Assembly (NCBI RefSeq): GCF_014207185.1
Contig: NZ_JACHCP010000012.1
Span: 22,158 to 86,157, forward strand
Reading direction: 5' to 3'
From: Rhodanobacter sp. A1T4
GTDB taxonomy: Bacteria; Pseudomonadota; Gammaproteobacteria; Xanthomonadales; Rhodanobacteraceae
Length of the DNA stretch: 64,000 nucleotides
Positions 48,683 through 57,693 of the stretch are shown piece after piece. Each line of letters starts with the position of its first letter. Within the stretch, counting starts at the first letter, position 1. Under the pieces are notes generated by a model. It ran no database searches and was not told the origin of the DNA. It saw nothing but the letters and a program-made list of their open reading frames with translations. A program made the translations under genes and the position numbers.

Positions 48683-49624
48683 TCAGTCGAAGGAACTCTG
48701 CACCAGCAGGTGTTTGGCGATCTGTCCGTGCAACTTGCCGAGCCCGCGCACCAGGTGCAGCGTGATGAATAGCAAGGCGATGCCGATCACGCATATGACG
48801 ATCGCTTCGCTCCAGCCGGGTACGTGCTGGCCAAAGCCCCAGTCGACAGTCACTCGGTTGCCGATGAAAACGCTGTCCCCCCAGAGATACTGGAACGGCA
48901 GCGCCAACGGCACTAAGACGAAGGCGATCGACACGCTCAGCAGGGTCACCGAAAGGGTGAAATAAACAATACCCAGCGGCAACATCAAAAACATGTATAG
49001 CAGCGTAGTCCAGGTCCGCGCGTCAGTGAACATCGAGCCGATGCGCTTGAACAACGGCTGCCCCGGCTGCGCGGTATACGCCGGTCGCCGTGGCATGCGC
49101 ACGCCCAGCATGGTTTCGACGATGCGCCCTTCCAGCAACGACAACCCACGCACGCTGCCGAAAAAAAGCACAACGAAGGGAATACCGATGATCAGTACCG
49201 AGAGACCGGCCGACATCGACACGCCGGTTACCGCCCAGGTGAAATAGAAGATGCCGGTGGCCAGCGACAGCAGCATGTAAAACAGTGCACCGTAGGTACG
49301 AGCATCAGCTGCGACACCGAAGAACCGGCCCATCAGCGAACGCCGCTGCGGCGCAGGTGGTGGCCGGATTGCACGCTGGATTTTTATTTCCTGATCGCGA
49401 TAGATCTCGGCCACTTCATCCGGCGCGCCATAGCTGCCAACCACCTGTTCCAGCATGGCGGCCTCATCGCGACCGGGCTGATCCGCCAGCTCAGCGCGCA
49501 GATGCTCCTCGGCATCGTAGAGCGCATCCTGGATCAAGGCGGGGTCGGCACCGCGCAGCGCGGCACGAAGCTGATTGAGATATTCGACGATCGTGCGTGG
49601 CGTCGTTGGCGACGATGGTTTCAT
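48683..49624 (-). CDS. sensor-domain membrane protein
   Basis: 313 residues. The N-terminal part (about 1-75) is the DUF1700-like helical region IVEYLNQLRAALRGADPALI. Two similar membrane modules follow, each beginning with DARTYGALFYMLL or DARTWTTLLYMFL and containing GI-F/V-YFT; this tandem is the putative-sensor domain (PF13796-like). Start ATG 49624 shares a base with the padR stop and has AAGGAGGGG upstream. With PadR it forms the common regulator-membrane protein pair. Confidence 0.82.
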   Translation of the reverse strand: MKPSSPTTPRTIVEYLNQLRAALRGADPALIQDALYDAEEHLRAELADQPGRDEAAMLEQVVGSYGAPDEVAEIYRDQEIKIQRAIRPPPAPQRRSLMGRFFGVAADARTYGALFYMLLSLATGIFYFTWAVTGVSMSAGLSVLIIGIPFVVLFFGSVRGLSLLEGRIVETMLGVRMPRRPAYTAQPGQPLFKRIGSMFTDARTWTTLLYMFLMLPLGIVYFTLSVTLLSVSIAFVLVPLALPFQYLWGDSVFIGNRVTVDWGFGQHVPGWSEAIVICVIGIALLFITLHLVRGLGKLHGQIAKHLLVQSSFD

Positions 49625-49986
49625 CACACCCCTCCTTGCAAAACGTTATCGACGGAATCGCGGGTGGCGTTCCACGCTGCTATCCATTCGCGCAGCGTGT
49701 CTCGCCCTGATTTGGTGATGCGGTAATAACGGCGTGGTGGCCCGCTAACCGACGGCTCGACCTCGCTCGACAGCAGGCTGGCCAATTCCAGATTGCGCAG
49801 CACCGGGTACAACGCGCTCTGTTTGCCGGCCAGCACGCCCTCACCGGTTTCCTCCAGTCGTTTGGCGATCTGGTAGCCGTACATCGGCTGGCGCGACTGG
49901 CTAAGCACAGCCAGCAGCACCAACGAGACAGTTCCGCTGGAAAGCTCCTTCTGGAATTTCTTCAACTGGCTGGCGGTGTCTTCCAC
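49624..49986 (-). CDS. PadR-family transcriptional regulator
   Basis: 120 residues starting at a GTG. The winged helix is seen in SLVLLAVLSQSRQPMYGYQIAKRL, here shortened, then GKQSALYPVLRNLELASLL and RRYYRITKSG, all typical of PadR. These repressors often control a coupled membrane protein; here the coupled gene is the sensor-domain protein. Two AGTAGTAC copies 35-60 bases upstream are a plausible operator. Confidence 0.9.
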   Translation of the reverse strand: MEDTASQLKKFQKELSSGTVSLVLLAVLSQSRQPMYGYQIAKRLEETGEGVLAGKQSALYPVLRNLELASLLSSEVEPSVSGPPRRYYRITKSGRDTLREWIAAWNATRDSVDNVLQGGV

Positions 49987-50022
49987 AGGCTTACCTGCAC
50001 GGCTACATAGTCGTGAGTAAAC

Positions 50023-50047
50023 AGTAGTACTTACTTAGTAGTAGTAC
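50023..50047 (-). promoter_or_regulatory. AGTAGTAC repeats, candidate PadR operator
   Basis: AGTAGTAC occurs at 50023-50030 and 50040-50047; the region is also a near-palindrome (GTACTTACT against AGTAGTAC). It sits just upstream of padR, where autoregulation is usual. Binding is inferred. Confidence 0.4.
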
Positions 50048-50087
50048 ATGGGCCTGAAGTCATGCTCATCGCGAATCTTCTGGTGGG

Positions 50088-50156
50088 CATGACACCAATG
50101 TTTGTACAACGCGTACATACATTGGTGTCATGCGATATGTACGAACAATGGTGTCA
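50088..50156. repeat. 18-bp motif in three copies with a 14-bp perfect inverted repeat
   Basis: TGACACCAATGTTTGTAC at 50090-50107 on plus; GTACATACATTGGTGTCA at 50113-50130 and GTACGAACAATGGTGTCA at 50139-50156 are minus copies with one and two mismatches. The first pair forms a dyad of 14 matched bases per arm (50088-50101 and 50119-50132). The array marks where GC-rich core sequence gives way to the accessory island. It resembles the clustered transposase sites at a transposon end, but no matching end was found on the right. Confidence 0.6.
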
Positions 50157-50647
50157 GCCAGTTACGGGTAAAGCCCGAGCTAAGTGCGGGTAGTCGTAGT
50201 GACCGCACGCCGTTCCGGTCAAGCATGTACATGGCGCGAGTGCTGACCGCCTGCAGATTGCGTATTCCGGTCGAACCCGGCTATCCCAATGATCAAACTG
50301 GCCACCAGGAATGCTCCGAATCCGGCCGCCCCTAACGATCTGAAACCGCCCCCCGCCCCCCCGAGACCGCCTGAAAAACGCCGCCAAGATGAGGCACGCT
50401 TACCGATGACCACTTAACCAGGGAGAGCTGCGCACACCGAAACGCGTGCAACATGCGGCCGACCCGCGCTGACCAGGTCGTCGATCAGTATGATCAGCCA
50501 CGGGCCGTTCGCAACCTGCGGAAACCCACCCAAAGCTGCCGACCAACTTGCTGAAGGACGATGACAAAAATGAAGCTTGATGTGGGACGATCCCGGTCGG
50601 GGATTGCATTCTGAAGCGGTCTTGGAAGGCGAACACAAGGAAGAAAA
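50157..50647. other. long non-coding stretch at the island border
   Basis: No convincing gene. A GC-rich patch with CCGGTC, GGCCAC and ATTCCGG-type motifs (about 50255-50330) recalls the ends of IS21-like elements from memory, so decayed mobile DNA is possible. A long C/G run (CCCCCCGCCCCCCC) lies near 50350. The last 30 bases supply the AAGGAA ribosome site for the OLD nuclease gene. Confidence 0.4.
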
Positions 50648-52558
50648 ATGCCAAACATATCGAAGTTGGTGCGCATTGGTTTACGCAATATTGGCTGCAT
50701 CGGAGCAGATGGTCTCACGATCGATTTGGACAACGTCGTTTGTCTTGTGGGCAAAAACAATTCTGGAAAATCGACGGTCCTGAGAGCCTATGCCTTAGCC
50801 CTTGGGGCTGAGACTTTTTCGTCAGAGCGCGATAGGTGTCAGCTTTCACCTGCTGAGGAAGCGTCGGAAGTTGAACTTGAAGTACACATCCCGGCAGGCA
50901 TTGGAAATGTCGACGAGAAGTGGAAGCGTGCAGAAGGTGAGCTTCTCATTGTTAGGAGCAGATGGCAGTGGGCTGCACCAGATTTCAAGCCTGTGAGGTC
51001 AACTTGGGATCCGGAGGCTGGTGACTGGGCTGCCGATGGTAAGGCTGGCGGTGCAGACAATGTTTTTAAATCGCGGCTGCCGAAACCACTTAGGGTTGGT
51101 TCTCTCCAAGATGCTGAAGGGACGGAGAAGTCGCTGGTAACCCTCGCCCTGTCTCCGTTGATGACCGCCCTTGAGAACGAACGCCAGAAAACTGGATCTG
51201 CTTTAGCTGGCGCACTTGAAGAGGTCATCAAACAAGTGAATGCTCTTGGCACAGCTCACGAAAAGCATTTCAACCAGATAGCGGCCAAGGTCACCGAAGG
51301 TTTCAAGAGCGTTTTCCCGCGCCTCGATGTGCGTTTGAATGTCACGACTGGACCTTGGGCTCCAAAAATTGACAGTCTCGTCAGGGATGGGTCGGGATTG
51401 CGGGTAAAGGATGGCAAGTCAGACACTGCGCTCGTTCAGCAAGGTACCGGGGCAAGACGGGCGCTCTTCTGGGCCATGCTGCAGGTTCATAACGAACTGA
51501 CCCGCGATAAAGATGCGCGAGAGAACTATCGAAAGTCAGTTGCGGCAGAGCTTAAAAAGGAACAGGCAGCGAAGAAAGCTGTGGACGCAGGCAAGGTAGA
51601 TGAGCTCAAGACGCGTCTGGCTGCGATAGATGAAGGTGGGGCAATTCCTCTCGACGCGGACGACCCGGCTTTCCCAGGCTATCTCCTGCTGATTGATGAG
51701 CCTGAAAATGCCTTGCATCCAATGGCTGCGCGGGCCGCACAGCGTCACCTCTACAAGTTGGCAGAGAGTGCGGACTGGCAGGTGATGATGACCACGCATT
51801 CCCCATATTTCATCAACCCCCTCGAAGATCACACTACGATTGTTCGACTTGAACGAGGGGATGACGATGATGTCCCGATCTCTCCGAAGACCTATCGCTC
51901 GGACGACATCGTTTTTGAGGGAGACGACAAACTCAGGCTCCAGGCTCTTCAGCATGTGGATCCGAGCTTGGCAGAGATCTTTTTTGGTTCCTATCCAGTG
52001 TTGGTTGAAGGTGATACAGAGCACGCGGCTTTCATCGCATCGATCATTGAGAAGCAACATGATTTGATGGAAAAGGTAACTGTCGTCCGAGCTCGTGGAA
52101 AAGCAATACTTCCATCGCTCATTGCAATCATGGAACATTTCAAAATTGACTTCGGCATCGTTCATGATTGCGATCCGCCTTTTACCAAAGACGGCAACAA
52201 CAATGGAATGTGGACGCAGAACAGCCGTATCCGGGATGCTGTATTGAAGGCGCGACAAGCTGGCATAACGGTCCGACACCGTGTCAGCATTCCTGATTTC
52301 GAGCGCTACCTTGGATATGATGATGAGTCGAAGGACAAGCCTTTGACTGCGTATCTGAGCATTACGAATGACGATGCACTGAGTGAAAAAGTACAAGGCC
52401 TCTTGACCGCACTTGTTTCGAGCGACCAGCATGAGCCTTTCCCCGATGTAGCGCTGAATGCTGGCCAAGATTACCTAAGCGTGTTGCGCGCGCCGCTAAT
52501 GATTTGGGCGGCCGAAAAACAATTACAGGATAAGCCGCGTTTCAAGGGGAAAACTTGA
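50648..52558 (+). CDS. OLD-family ATP-dependent nuclease (AAA + Toprim)
   Basis: 636 residues. The SMC-like ATPase half has Walker A GKNNSGKST (35-43), a long helical middle, Walker B LLLIDEPENALHP (about 345) and H-loop TTHSPYF. The C-terminal Toprim nuclease has VLVEGDTEH (about 450) with the catalytic Glu and HDCDPPF (about 505) with the DxD metal site. Such OLD nucleases act in phage defence (P2 Old, Gabija GajA). No UvrD helicase partner follows, so it is not a classical Gabija pair. AT-richer codon use than the core genes points to transfer. Confidence 0.88.
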   Translation: MPNISKLVRIGLRNIGCIGADGLTIDLDNVVCLVGKNNSGKSTVLRAYALALGAETFSSERDRCQLSPAEEASEVELEVHIPAGIGNVDEKWKRAEGELLIVRSRWQWAAPDFKPVRSTWDPEAGDWAADGKAGGADNVFKSRLPKPLRVGSLQDAEGTEKSLVTLALSPLMTALENERQKTGSALAGALEEVIKQVNALGTAHEKHFNQIAAKVTEGFKSVFPRLDVRLNVTTGPWAPKIDSLVRDGSGLRVKDGKSDTALVQQGTGARRALFWAMLQVHNELTRDKDARENYRKSVAAELKKEQAAKKAVDAGKVDELKTRLAAIDEGGAIPLDADDPAFPGYLLLIDEPENALHPMAARAAQRHLYKLAESADWQVMMTTHSPYFINPLEDHTTIVRLERGDDDDVPISPKTYRSDDIVFEGDDKLRLQALQHVDPSLAEIFFGSYPVLVEGDTEHAAFIASIIEKQHDLMEKVTVVRARGKAILPSLIAIMEHFKIDFGIVHDCDPPFTKDGNNNGMWTQNSRIRDAVLKARQAGITVRHRVSIPDFERYLGYDDESKDKPLTAYLSITNDDALSEKVQGLLTALVSSDQHEPFPDVALNAGQDYLSVLRAPLMIWAAEKQLQDKPRFKGKT

Positions 52559-52784
52559 TACTGTCTTAGCTGCAAGCACTGGACGGATGTCACTCCTTTG
52601 GCAACGCGGTGATTTAGTGTTGGCCGAAACCGCATCCGTCCGAGCCGAACCGACATTGCGGTGCAAGGCAGCGTGATAGGCTTTCTCCAGGCCTGACAGT
52701 TTCCGATGGAGATGGGTAGATGTGCCCTGTTATCCAGTTCGACTTCGGTTCCGCGCACTCTCCCTCCACACTGAACTAGGTGCC

Positions 52785-54128
52785 ATGGATCCAAGAAGTC
52801 TTGAAGAGCATGAGTTCGGTGCACGAATCCACCAAGTCCTCTTTCCTGCGACTCCTATTCAGTCGTCCGAGTTTTTGTTTGGTCGGGAAGCGCAACTCGA
52901 CCGGATACGTCGTTCTCTTATGGCGCCAGGGCGACAAATCTTCATCTACGGCGAACGTGGTGTAGGAAAATCGTCTCTCGCGAACGCTGCCGCTGCGGAG
53001 TATCAGTCTAGCGACGCTCCACCTATCCATGTATCTTGCTCGAGCGATGGTACGTTCAACAGTGTTGTGTGGGCCCTCATTAAGGCAACGAACGCTGAGC
53101 CTAATGGGTCAGTCAGTGTTCGTACTGAAGGCCACGTTCAAGCGAAGTTTTTGGGGGCCTCACGTCAGCACGAGGAAACGACTCCGGTCTCCACTCAGCC
53201 GCTCAACATTGAGGAGGCCGCTGCTCGGTTGGATTCCGCCTTCGAGCGTTATTCGAAACAAAGCATCGCGGTGATTGACGAATTCGACCGCATCCCCGAT
53301 TCCAAAGAGCGAAATCGCTTCGCAGAGCTACTCAAGGCGCTCGGTGATCGAAACTCAAGGGTCAAGCTCATCTTCACGGGCGTGGCCTCTGCGCTAAATG
53401 AACTTCTCGAGTCCCATGCGTCAGCCCATCGCCAACTCGATACGATTGAATTGGCGCGCCTGAATTTTCAGCCTCGAATCGATATCGTCAAGAAAGCACT
53501 GGCAGCCTTCGACACCGATGCCGATATGAGCGTAATTTATCGCATCGGCAATGTCAGTAATGGCTTTCCATATTATGTCCATTTGATGGCCGAGCAGTTG
53601 TTGTGGGTTTGGTACGAAGATCGAACAGCTGACACGATTGAGCTCAAGCACCTGCATAACGCATTCGCACGGGCAGCAGATGTCGTACATGCAGATTTAC
53701 GTAGGCCTTACGATCAGGCGGCTCGGGGGCGTGATCATGCCGCCTACGTGTTATGGGCGGTGGCCGATGCCTACGACCTTGAGCGAGGCAACGATGCGAT
53801 CTGGAGGTCCTATCAGCTGATCTGTGAAGCGCTTCCAACAGAGCCGCTTGAGCGAAGGAAGGTTACGGAACAACTTCGAAAACTACGAGATCAGTCACAT
53901 GCTTCCATCTTGGCTGTAGATCCTGCCAGAAGACTCCATCGCTTCAATGAAGCGATGGTGCGTGGCTATGTCCGCATGGTCGCCGCGAGCCAGGGTATTG
54001 AGCTCGACGATCAAAATTTCGACGTACCGCCTCAGATCATGCATATCCCGCGCGCGTCCAACAGAAAACGTTGGTTCGATACGGACAAGTTTTTACCTCC
54101 GGTTGGAATGGGGAAAGCAAGGCGGTAG
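52785..54128 (+). CDS. AAA ATPase, Orc1/Cdc6-like
   Basis: 447 residues from ATG 52785. After LFGREAQLDRIRRSL comes Walker A YGERGVGKSS (about 55-64) and Walker B IAVIDEFDRI (about 162-170); LIFTGVA is sensor 1. The C-terminal third is helical with FPYYVHLMAEQLL and then a winged-helix-like region. It resembles STAND/Orc-type ATPases that couple to an effector. It follows the OLD gene on the same strand after a 226-base gap, so the two may be a module; the relation is inferred. Confidence 0.8.
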   Translation: MDPRSLEEHEFGARIHQVLFPATPIQSSEFLFGREAQLDRIRRSLMAPGRQIFIYGERGVGKSSLANAAAAEYQSSDAPPIHVSCSSDGTFNSVVWALIKATNAEPNGSVSVRTEGHVQAKFLGASRQHEETTPVSTQPLNIEEAAARLDSAFERYSKQSIAVIDEFDRIPDSKERNRFAELLKALGDRNSRVKLIFTGVASALNELLESHASAHRQLDTIELARLNFQPRIDIVKKALAAFDTDADMSVIYRIGNVSNGFPYYVHLMAEQLLWVWYEDRTADTIELKHLHNAFARAADVVHADLRRPYDQAARGRDHAAYVLWAVADAYDLERGNDAIWRSYQLICEALPTEPLERRKVTEQLRKLRDQSHASILAVDPARRLHRFNEAMVRGYVRMVAASQGIELDDQNFDVPPQIMHIPRASNRKRWFDTDKFLPPVGMGKARR

Positions 54129-54481
54129 AAACAATGATCTCGGTTTGGCCGAAAGTAAGGCGCGAGCCACCATCCGGGGCTAGATAGAGGATTGGCCTGT
54201 GGATCGGAAGCAACGCGCGCCTAAAGGTTGCCAACGGCCGGAAATAGACGGCGAGTTCCAGCAGGCTTACGGGCTCCCGTTCAGCACCAGCGTCGTGTTC
54301 AGGTATGACCAAAATCGAGGGTCAGCCGAACCTGAATCCGCCGCTAAAAGCAAAGGTAGAGCGTAAGCAGTGGTAAAGCCGGCAACACACTGCATCTCAC
54401 AGCGAAATGCATGCCGTGGACACGATGCCCCAATGAGTAACGTTTGCCACCCACCTGCCGGCTTAGCTCGATAGGTTAAAC
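54129..54481. other. intergenic stretch between the AAA ATPase and tniQ
   Basis: The two flanking genes converge here. No conserved frame or terminator with a T run is seen; a short dyad ATAGGTT-A-AACCTAT (54471-54485) overlaps the tniQ stop. It is the expected place for cargo junctions, but no transposon end is recognisable. Confidence 0.4.
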
Positions 54482-55867
54482 CTATTGATTTATCGACCAC
54501 CGTGTCCAAATCCACTCGAGCACGAATCGATCGGGTAGACGAGCCTTATTTCCATGTTTAGGATTTGGCCGATGAAAGTGTCGAGCAAAAAAAGATGCGT
54601 CAAATACCTTACAGAGGTCGTTCAAACTGACATTGAAGTCATTGCCTATCTCCGCCAAGTCATCAGGCTCAAGCTCTCTAGCCCTCGCGCTATTTAGATC
54701 CATCGCCCATCGGTAAGCTTTCCCAAGTGAGTTAAGACGCTCTAAGGAATCCTGGGCGTAGTACAGAGATTGGTATTTGTCGTAAAGACCAGCACTTGCA
54801 TCTCGCACTGCGATCTTAGCCACCAAGAACGGCTTCAACAAAAGCTCAACTGGATGCAGATGGCTGATATTTTCGCGAACAATAAATCGCTCAATTTGAC
54901 AAACAGCCAGGTAGATTCGCTCTGCTTGTACGACCGGCGGAAGCGGCATGTACTCCGGACTCGACCACTCACTAAACAGAACTGGACTCGATGCCTGTCG
55001 CGGAGAATCTAAAAGCTCTCCGATTGAAATGCTTTGTATCGCACACAGGTTGAGCAACGTACGCAGCGACGGGCACCGAGATGTTTTCCGCGCCCTATAG
55101 TCGGCCTGGGCCAAAAGCATCCGCATCGGTCGTACCAGCGTTCCGCACCTCCCCGCGTTTCTCCTCAACTCAACTACAAAGCTAACGTAGTCGTCCCAGG
55201 AAAAGAAGTTCGCCCGGGGCGTACCACAGTACTCAGTCAGTTGACCGACTTGCTCATCTATCCAAGTGGTAATTTTTGGTCCTCCAACCCATCTTGGGTG
55301 AGCAGCTAGCGACATTCCACACCGGCCGCACATTCGGCGAATATTTAGATCGCTGACATTACGCTGATGACTGCCGCAACCGTGACACGCATGCTCCATG
55401 AGACAACTATGCTTCGGGCAATTGCGGAGGAGATCAATATTCCAAATGAGCGGCTCCCAGGATGAATCTTCATCCCATTCCTCATAGCATTTCGGACACC
55501 ACCGTCTCTTGTAATCTCTATAGAGATTGAAATTGCGAGACACCACATCTGAAACGGCCCAAAGCGTCCCACATCGAAGATTTCCTTCACCAGTTAGACG
55601 CTGCAACACATCCAGGCGACGAATAGCCGCCTGATTCAAAATCGATGACTTTTCGAATGAATAGCAATACTTCTCTTTGACACCGGACTCCAATCCAACG
55701 TAGGCCCGAGTTTTCACCGCCGGAAGACCGGTGGTCCAAATCAGGCGACGAAAAAAATGCTGAACGGACTCAACGTCCGCCGTGCCAACGCCTCGCAGCC
55801 TGAGTGGGGGGAACTCGGTCCAACTCGAAGAGCGATCCCGCGCATGCGGTTCCACATTCAGTGTCAT
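54482..55867 (-). CDS. tniQ: TniQ/TnsD target-selection protein
   Basis: 461 residues from ATG 55867 (a TTG at 55876 directly after the tnsC stop is an alternative). The zinc-finger region has C124, C127, C150, H153, C161, C164, C180 and C183 (WCPKC, CPKHSC, CHGC, CGRC), the TniQ hallmark. The C-terminal half of about 270 residues is TnsD-like in length, which suggests DNA-site recognition rather than the short TniQ that works with Cascade. The target site is unknown: no glmS is nearby. Confidence 0.88.
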   Translation of the reverse strand: MTLNVEPHARDRSSSWTEFPPLRLRGVGTADVESVQHFFRRLIWTTGLPAVKTRAYVGLESGVKEKYCYSFEKSSILNQAAIRRLDVLQRLTGEGNLRCGTLWAVSDVVSRNFNLYRDYKRRWCPKCYEEWDEDSSWEPLIWNIDLLRNCPKHSCLMEHACHGCGSHQRNVSDLNIRRMCGRCGMSLAAHPRWVGGPKITTWIDEQVGQLTEYCGTPRANFFSWDDYVSFVVELRRNAGRCGTLVRPMRMLLAQADYRARKTSRCPSLRTLLNLCAIQSISIGELLDSPRQASSPVLFSEWSSPEYMPLPPVVQAERIYLAVCQIERFIVRENISHLHPVELLLKPFLVAKIAVRDASAGLYDKYQSLYYAQDSLERLNSLGKAYRWAMDLNSARARELEPDDLAEIGNDFNVSLNDLCKVFDASFFARHFHRPNPKHGNKARLPDRFVLEWIWTRWSINQ

Positions 55868-55876
55868 CGTGGTCAA

Positions 55877-56872
55877 TCAACGAAGCATCTGACCAATAAA
55901 TTTTGAGCTCGCCGGCTTTCTAAGCTCATCGAAGATCGCTGCCTCACGATGCAGGGTGTTTAAGACCTGCTCGGTGCTTACAGCCTTTTCCAAATGCGCT
56001 TTCGTAATAGCAAATTCGCCTTCGCTCGCTCGGATGTCATCGGCCCGTCTGTAGTACGCCAGCACTTCACCAAATACCCCTGCACTGCAGGCATATGCTA
56101 AGTCTAAAGCTCTCCCCACAAGCGCTTTATTCGCGAATCGATACTGACTAGCTGCGCTAACGGCTAAGCGCTCAAAATTTCTTCTGTCCTCTGAGATATC
56201 CAATCGATAACGATCCACCCACACAAACCGAGACCGTCTAAGAATCTCCGCGTTACCTTCCCACAGCGCAGCCATCTTCGGTACACCGAACAAAGCCAGC
56301 GATATCTTAATTTCTTCCGCCATGACCATATAGCTAACCATATGATCACAGGCGCTTTTACGTTCGAAGTTGTACGTTAGAGAGGCCGATTCTTCGACAA
56401 AAATCGAGCGAAGGTGTCTAGCGATAGCCGTTCGTTCGACAAAAGTCCGTATCTGGTGTTCGGGCTTTTTCATGTAAGCCGCCATCCAAAGCTGGCTTCT
56501 CAATCGCTCCTCGGCGAATGCATGCCCCCGATCAGGATCATCAACAGTGGATCTATCGCGGAGCCAATCGAGATTGGGCTCCGCCAACTCCAGATACATC
56601 CGTGAAATGAACTCTTTGGTATTGAAGTAGGAACGGTTCACGGGTGCGGCGCGTACGCTTATTACAGGAAGCTCGCCTGCCCCCCACATGGTTGGATCTC
56701 CCGCAAACGACCGCATATTCGCGTACCTGATTTCCGACTTGCCCGAGCCCGACAGACCGCAGATATAGATCAGCTGGCCATCGATCTGTGTTTGAAGTGC
56801 GCGCGCAAGGTCGTCGCGCGCGCGCACAAAAGCCGGATGAAGAACAATTTTTGATCTGTTAGCGGCCATCAT
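55877..56872 (-). CDS. tnsC: TnsC/TniB-type AAA ATPase
   Basis: 331 residues; regulator that links TniQ-marked target to the transposase. Walker A is GLSGSGKS (39-46); Walker B is IFVEES (157-162), where the usual Asp before Glu is itself Glu; sensor 1 is LALFGVPKM. Start ATG 56872 overlaps the transposase stop by ATGA (a second ATG follows at 56869). Length and order fit TniB/TnsC. The Walker B change may alter ATP hydrolysis, but Glu for Asp is a mild change. Confidence 0.87.
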   Translation of the reverse strand: MMAANRSKIVLHPAFVRARDDLARALQTQIDGQLIYICGLSGSGKSEIRYANMRSFAGDPTMWGAGELPVISVRAAPVNRSYFNTKEFISRMYLELAEPNLDWLRDRSTVDDPDRGHAFAEERLRSQLWMAAYMKKPEHQIRTFVERTAIARHLRSIFVEESASLTYNFERKSACDHMVSYMVMAEEIKISLALFGVPKMAALWEGNAEILRRSRFVWVDRYRLDISEDRRNFERLAVSAASQYRFANKALVGRALDLAYACSAGVFGEVLAYYRRADDIRASEGEFAITKAHLEKAVSTEQVLNTLHREAAIFDELRKPASSKFIGQMLR

Positions 56873-57693
56873 TTTTCTTCCTCAGTCAGAAAGGGAGAAA
56901 TACGTTCCTCTCGTGTGCTCCACCTAGCTACATTTTTTGATTTCTTAGGCTCGCTGCCTTTTTCGATCATATGGACGAGATGCTGAGTCGCCTTTGCCGC
57001 CAGGTTCGCTTCATCGGTCCTAAGCGCTCGTTCGATGCGTTTTTCACTCTTAATGCGGGCGTTTTCGGATCGAAACGTTGCGTCGGTCATCGACTCAAAT
57101 AACTTGACGAAGTCTGATCGACCAGCCGACTTCAAGTTGTCTGCCGTTGTTGCCAAGACCCACTTACTCTTGAATCTCACATACATCCTGTACGGATCCA
57201 CACAGTCCCTACGCTTATCAGTGGGCTTCTCCATTCGAATGCAGTGAAGAAGTTCAGCACTAACGTAGGTTCGTCCCAGATACCGCACGCCACGCCTTGG
57301 ATCGATCTGAATGTCACGCTCGATAGGGACAGATGTCGCAATTAGAAAGTCATCCATATTCTGGATATTGACGACACCCGCGTTGCCGAAAAGTCCGGTA
57401 AGCCACTCCTCCTTTTCAGCGGCAGAGCTGCGCTGTAACCCGTGAGGAGTCGTAGGCATGTCTTCAAAGAGATATCGATCTAGGTGCTCGACGATGGTGG
57501 AGTAATGGTGGCAGGCCGTCGTATAACTCTTCTGCCGGCTGGTTACTGAGCGGCCCTGCTTATCAGGCTCGGTGCTCCCAAGGAAGCGATGGGCCAACTC
57601 CGAGTTCACGCGGCCCAACGCGTTTTCAGCATGTGAGTTCTTCCTAGGATTACGGGGGGCGGCTGTATTCGTGTGGCCCCTATCAAGGTACAA
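56869..57693 (-). CDS. tnsB: TnsB 3' part of the split TnsA-TnsB fusion
   Basis: This frame continues the fusion transposase after the frame change at 57654-57659. It supplies the third catalytic acid in PRKNSHAENALGRVNSEL (E547 of the joined protein; D511 to E547 is 36 residues, the DDE spacing), then the C-terminal TnsB domains that bind element ends and TnsC. The nominal start at 57693 is only a TTG inside the overlap. Joined with the 5' frame the protein would be about 798 residues, usual for TnsA plus TnsB. Confidence 0.8.
   Translation of the reverse strand: MYLDRGHTNTAAPRNPRKNSHAENALGRVNSELAHRFLGSTEPDKQGRSVTSRQKSYTTACHHYSTIVEHLDRYLFEDMPTTPHGLQRSSAAEKEEWLTGLFGNAGVVNIQNMDDFLIATSVPIERDIQIDPRRGVRYLGRTYVSAELLHCIRMEKPTDKRRDCVDPYRMYVRFKSKWVLATTADNLKSAGRSDFVKLFESMTDATFRSENARIKSEKRIERALRTDEANLAAKATQHLVHMIEKGSEPKKSKNVARWSTREERISPFLTEEEK

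Noticed and set aside
50255..50330. IS21-type element end
   Set aside because: Only a remembered resemblance of GC-rich motifs; no istA/istB frame remains. Kept as a comment, not as an element.
51536..52468. 310-codon minus frame inside the OLD nuclease gene
   Set aside because: The plus strand carries ordered ATPase and Toprim motifs; the minus frame shows none.
50648..52558. Gabija system (GajA with GajB)
   Set aside because: The OLD-type protein would suit GajA, but the neighbour is an AAA ATPase without UvrD helicase motifs.
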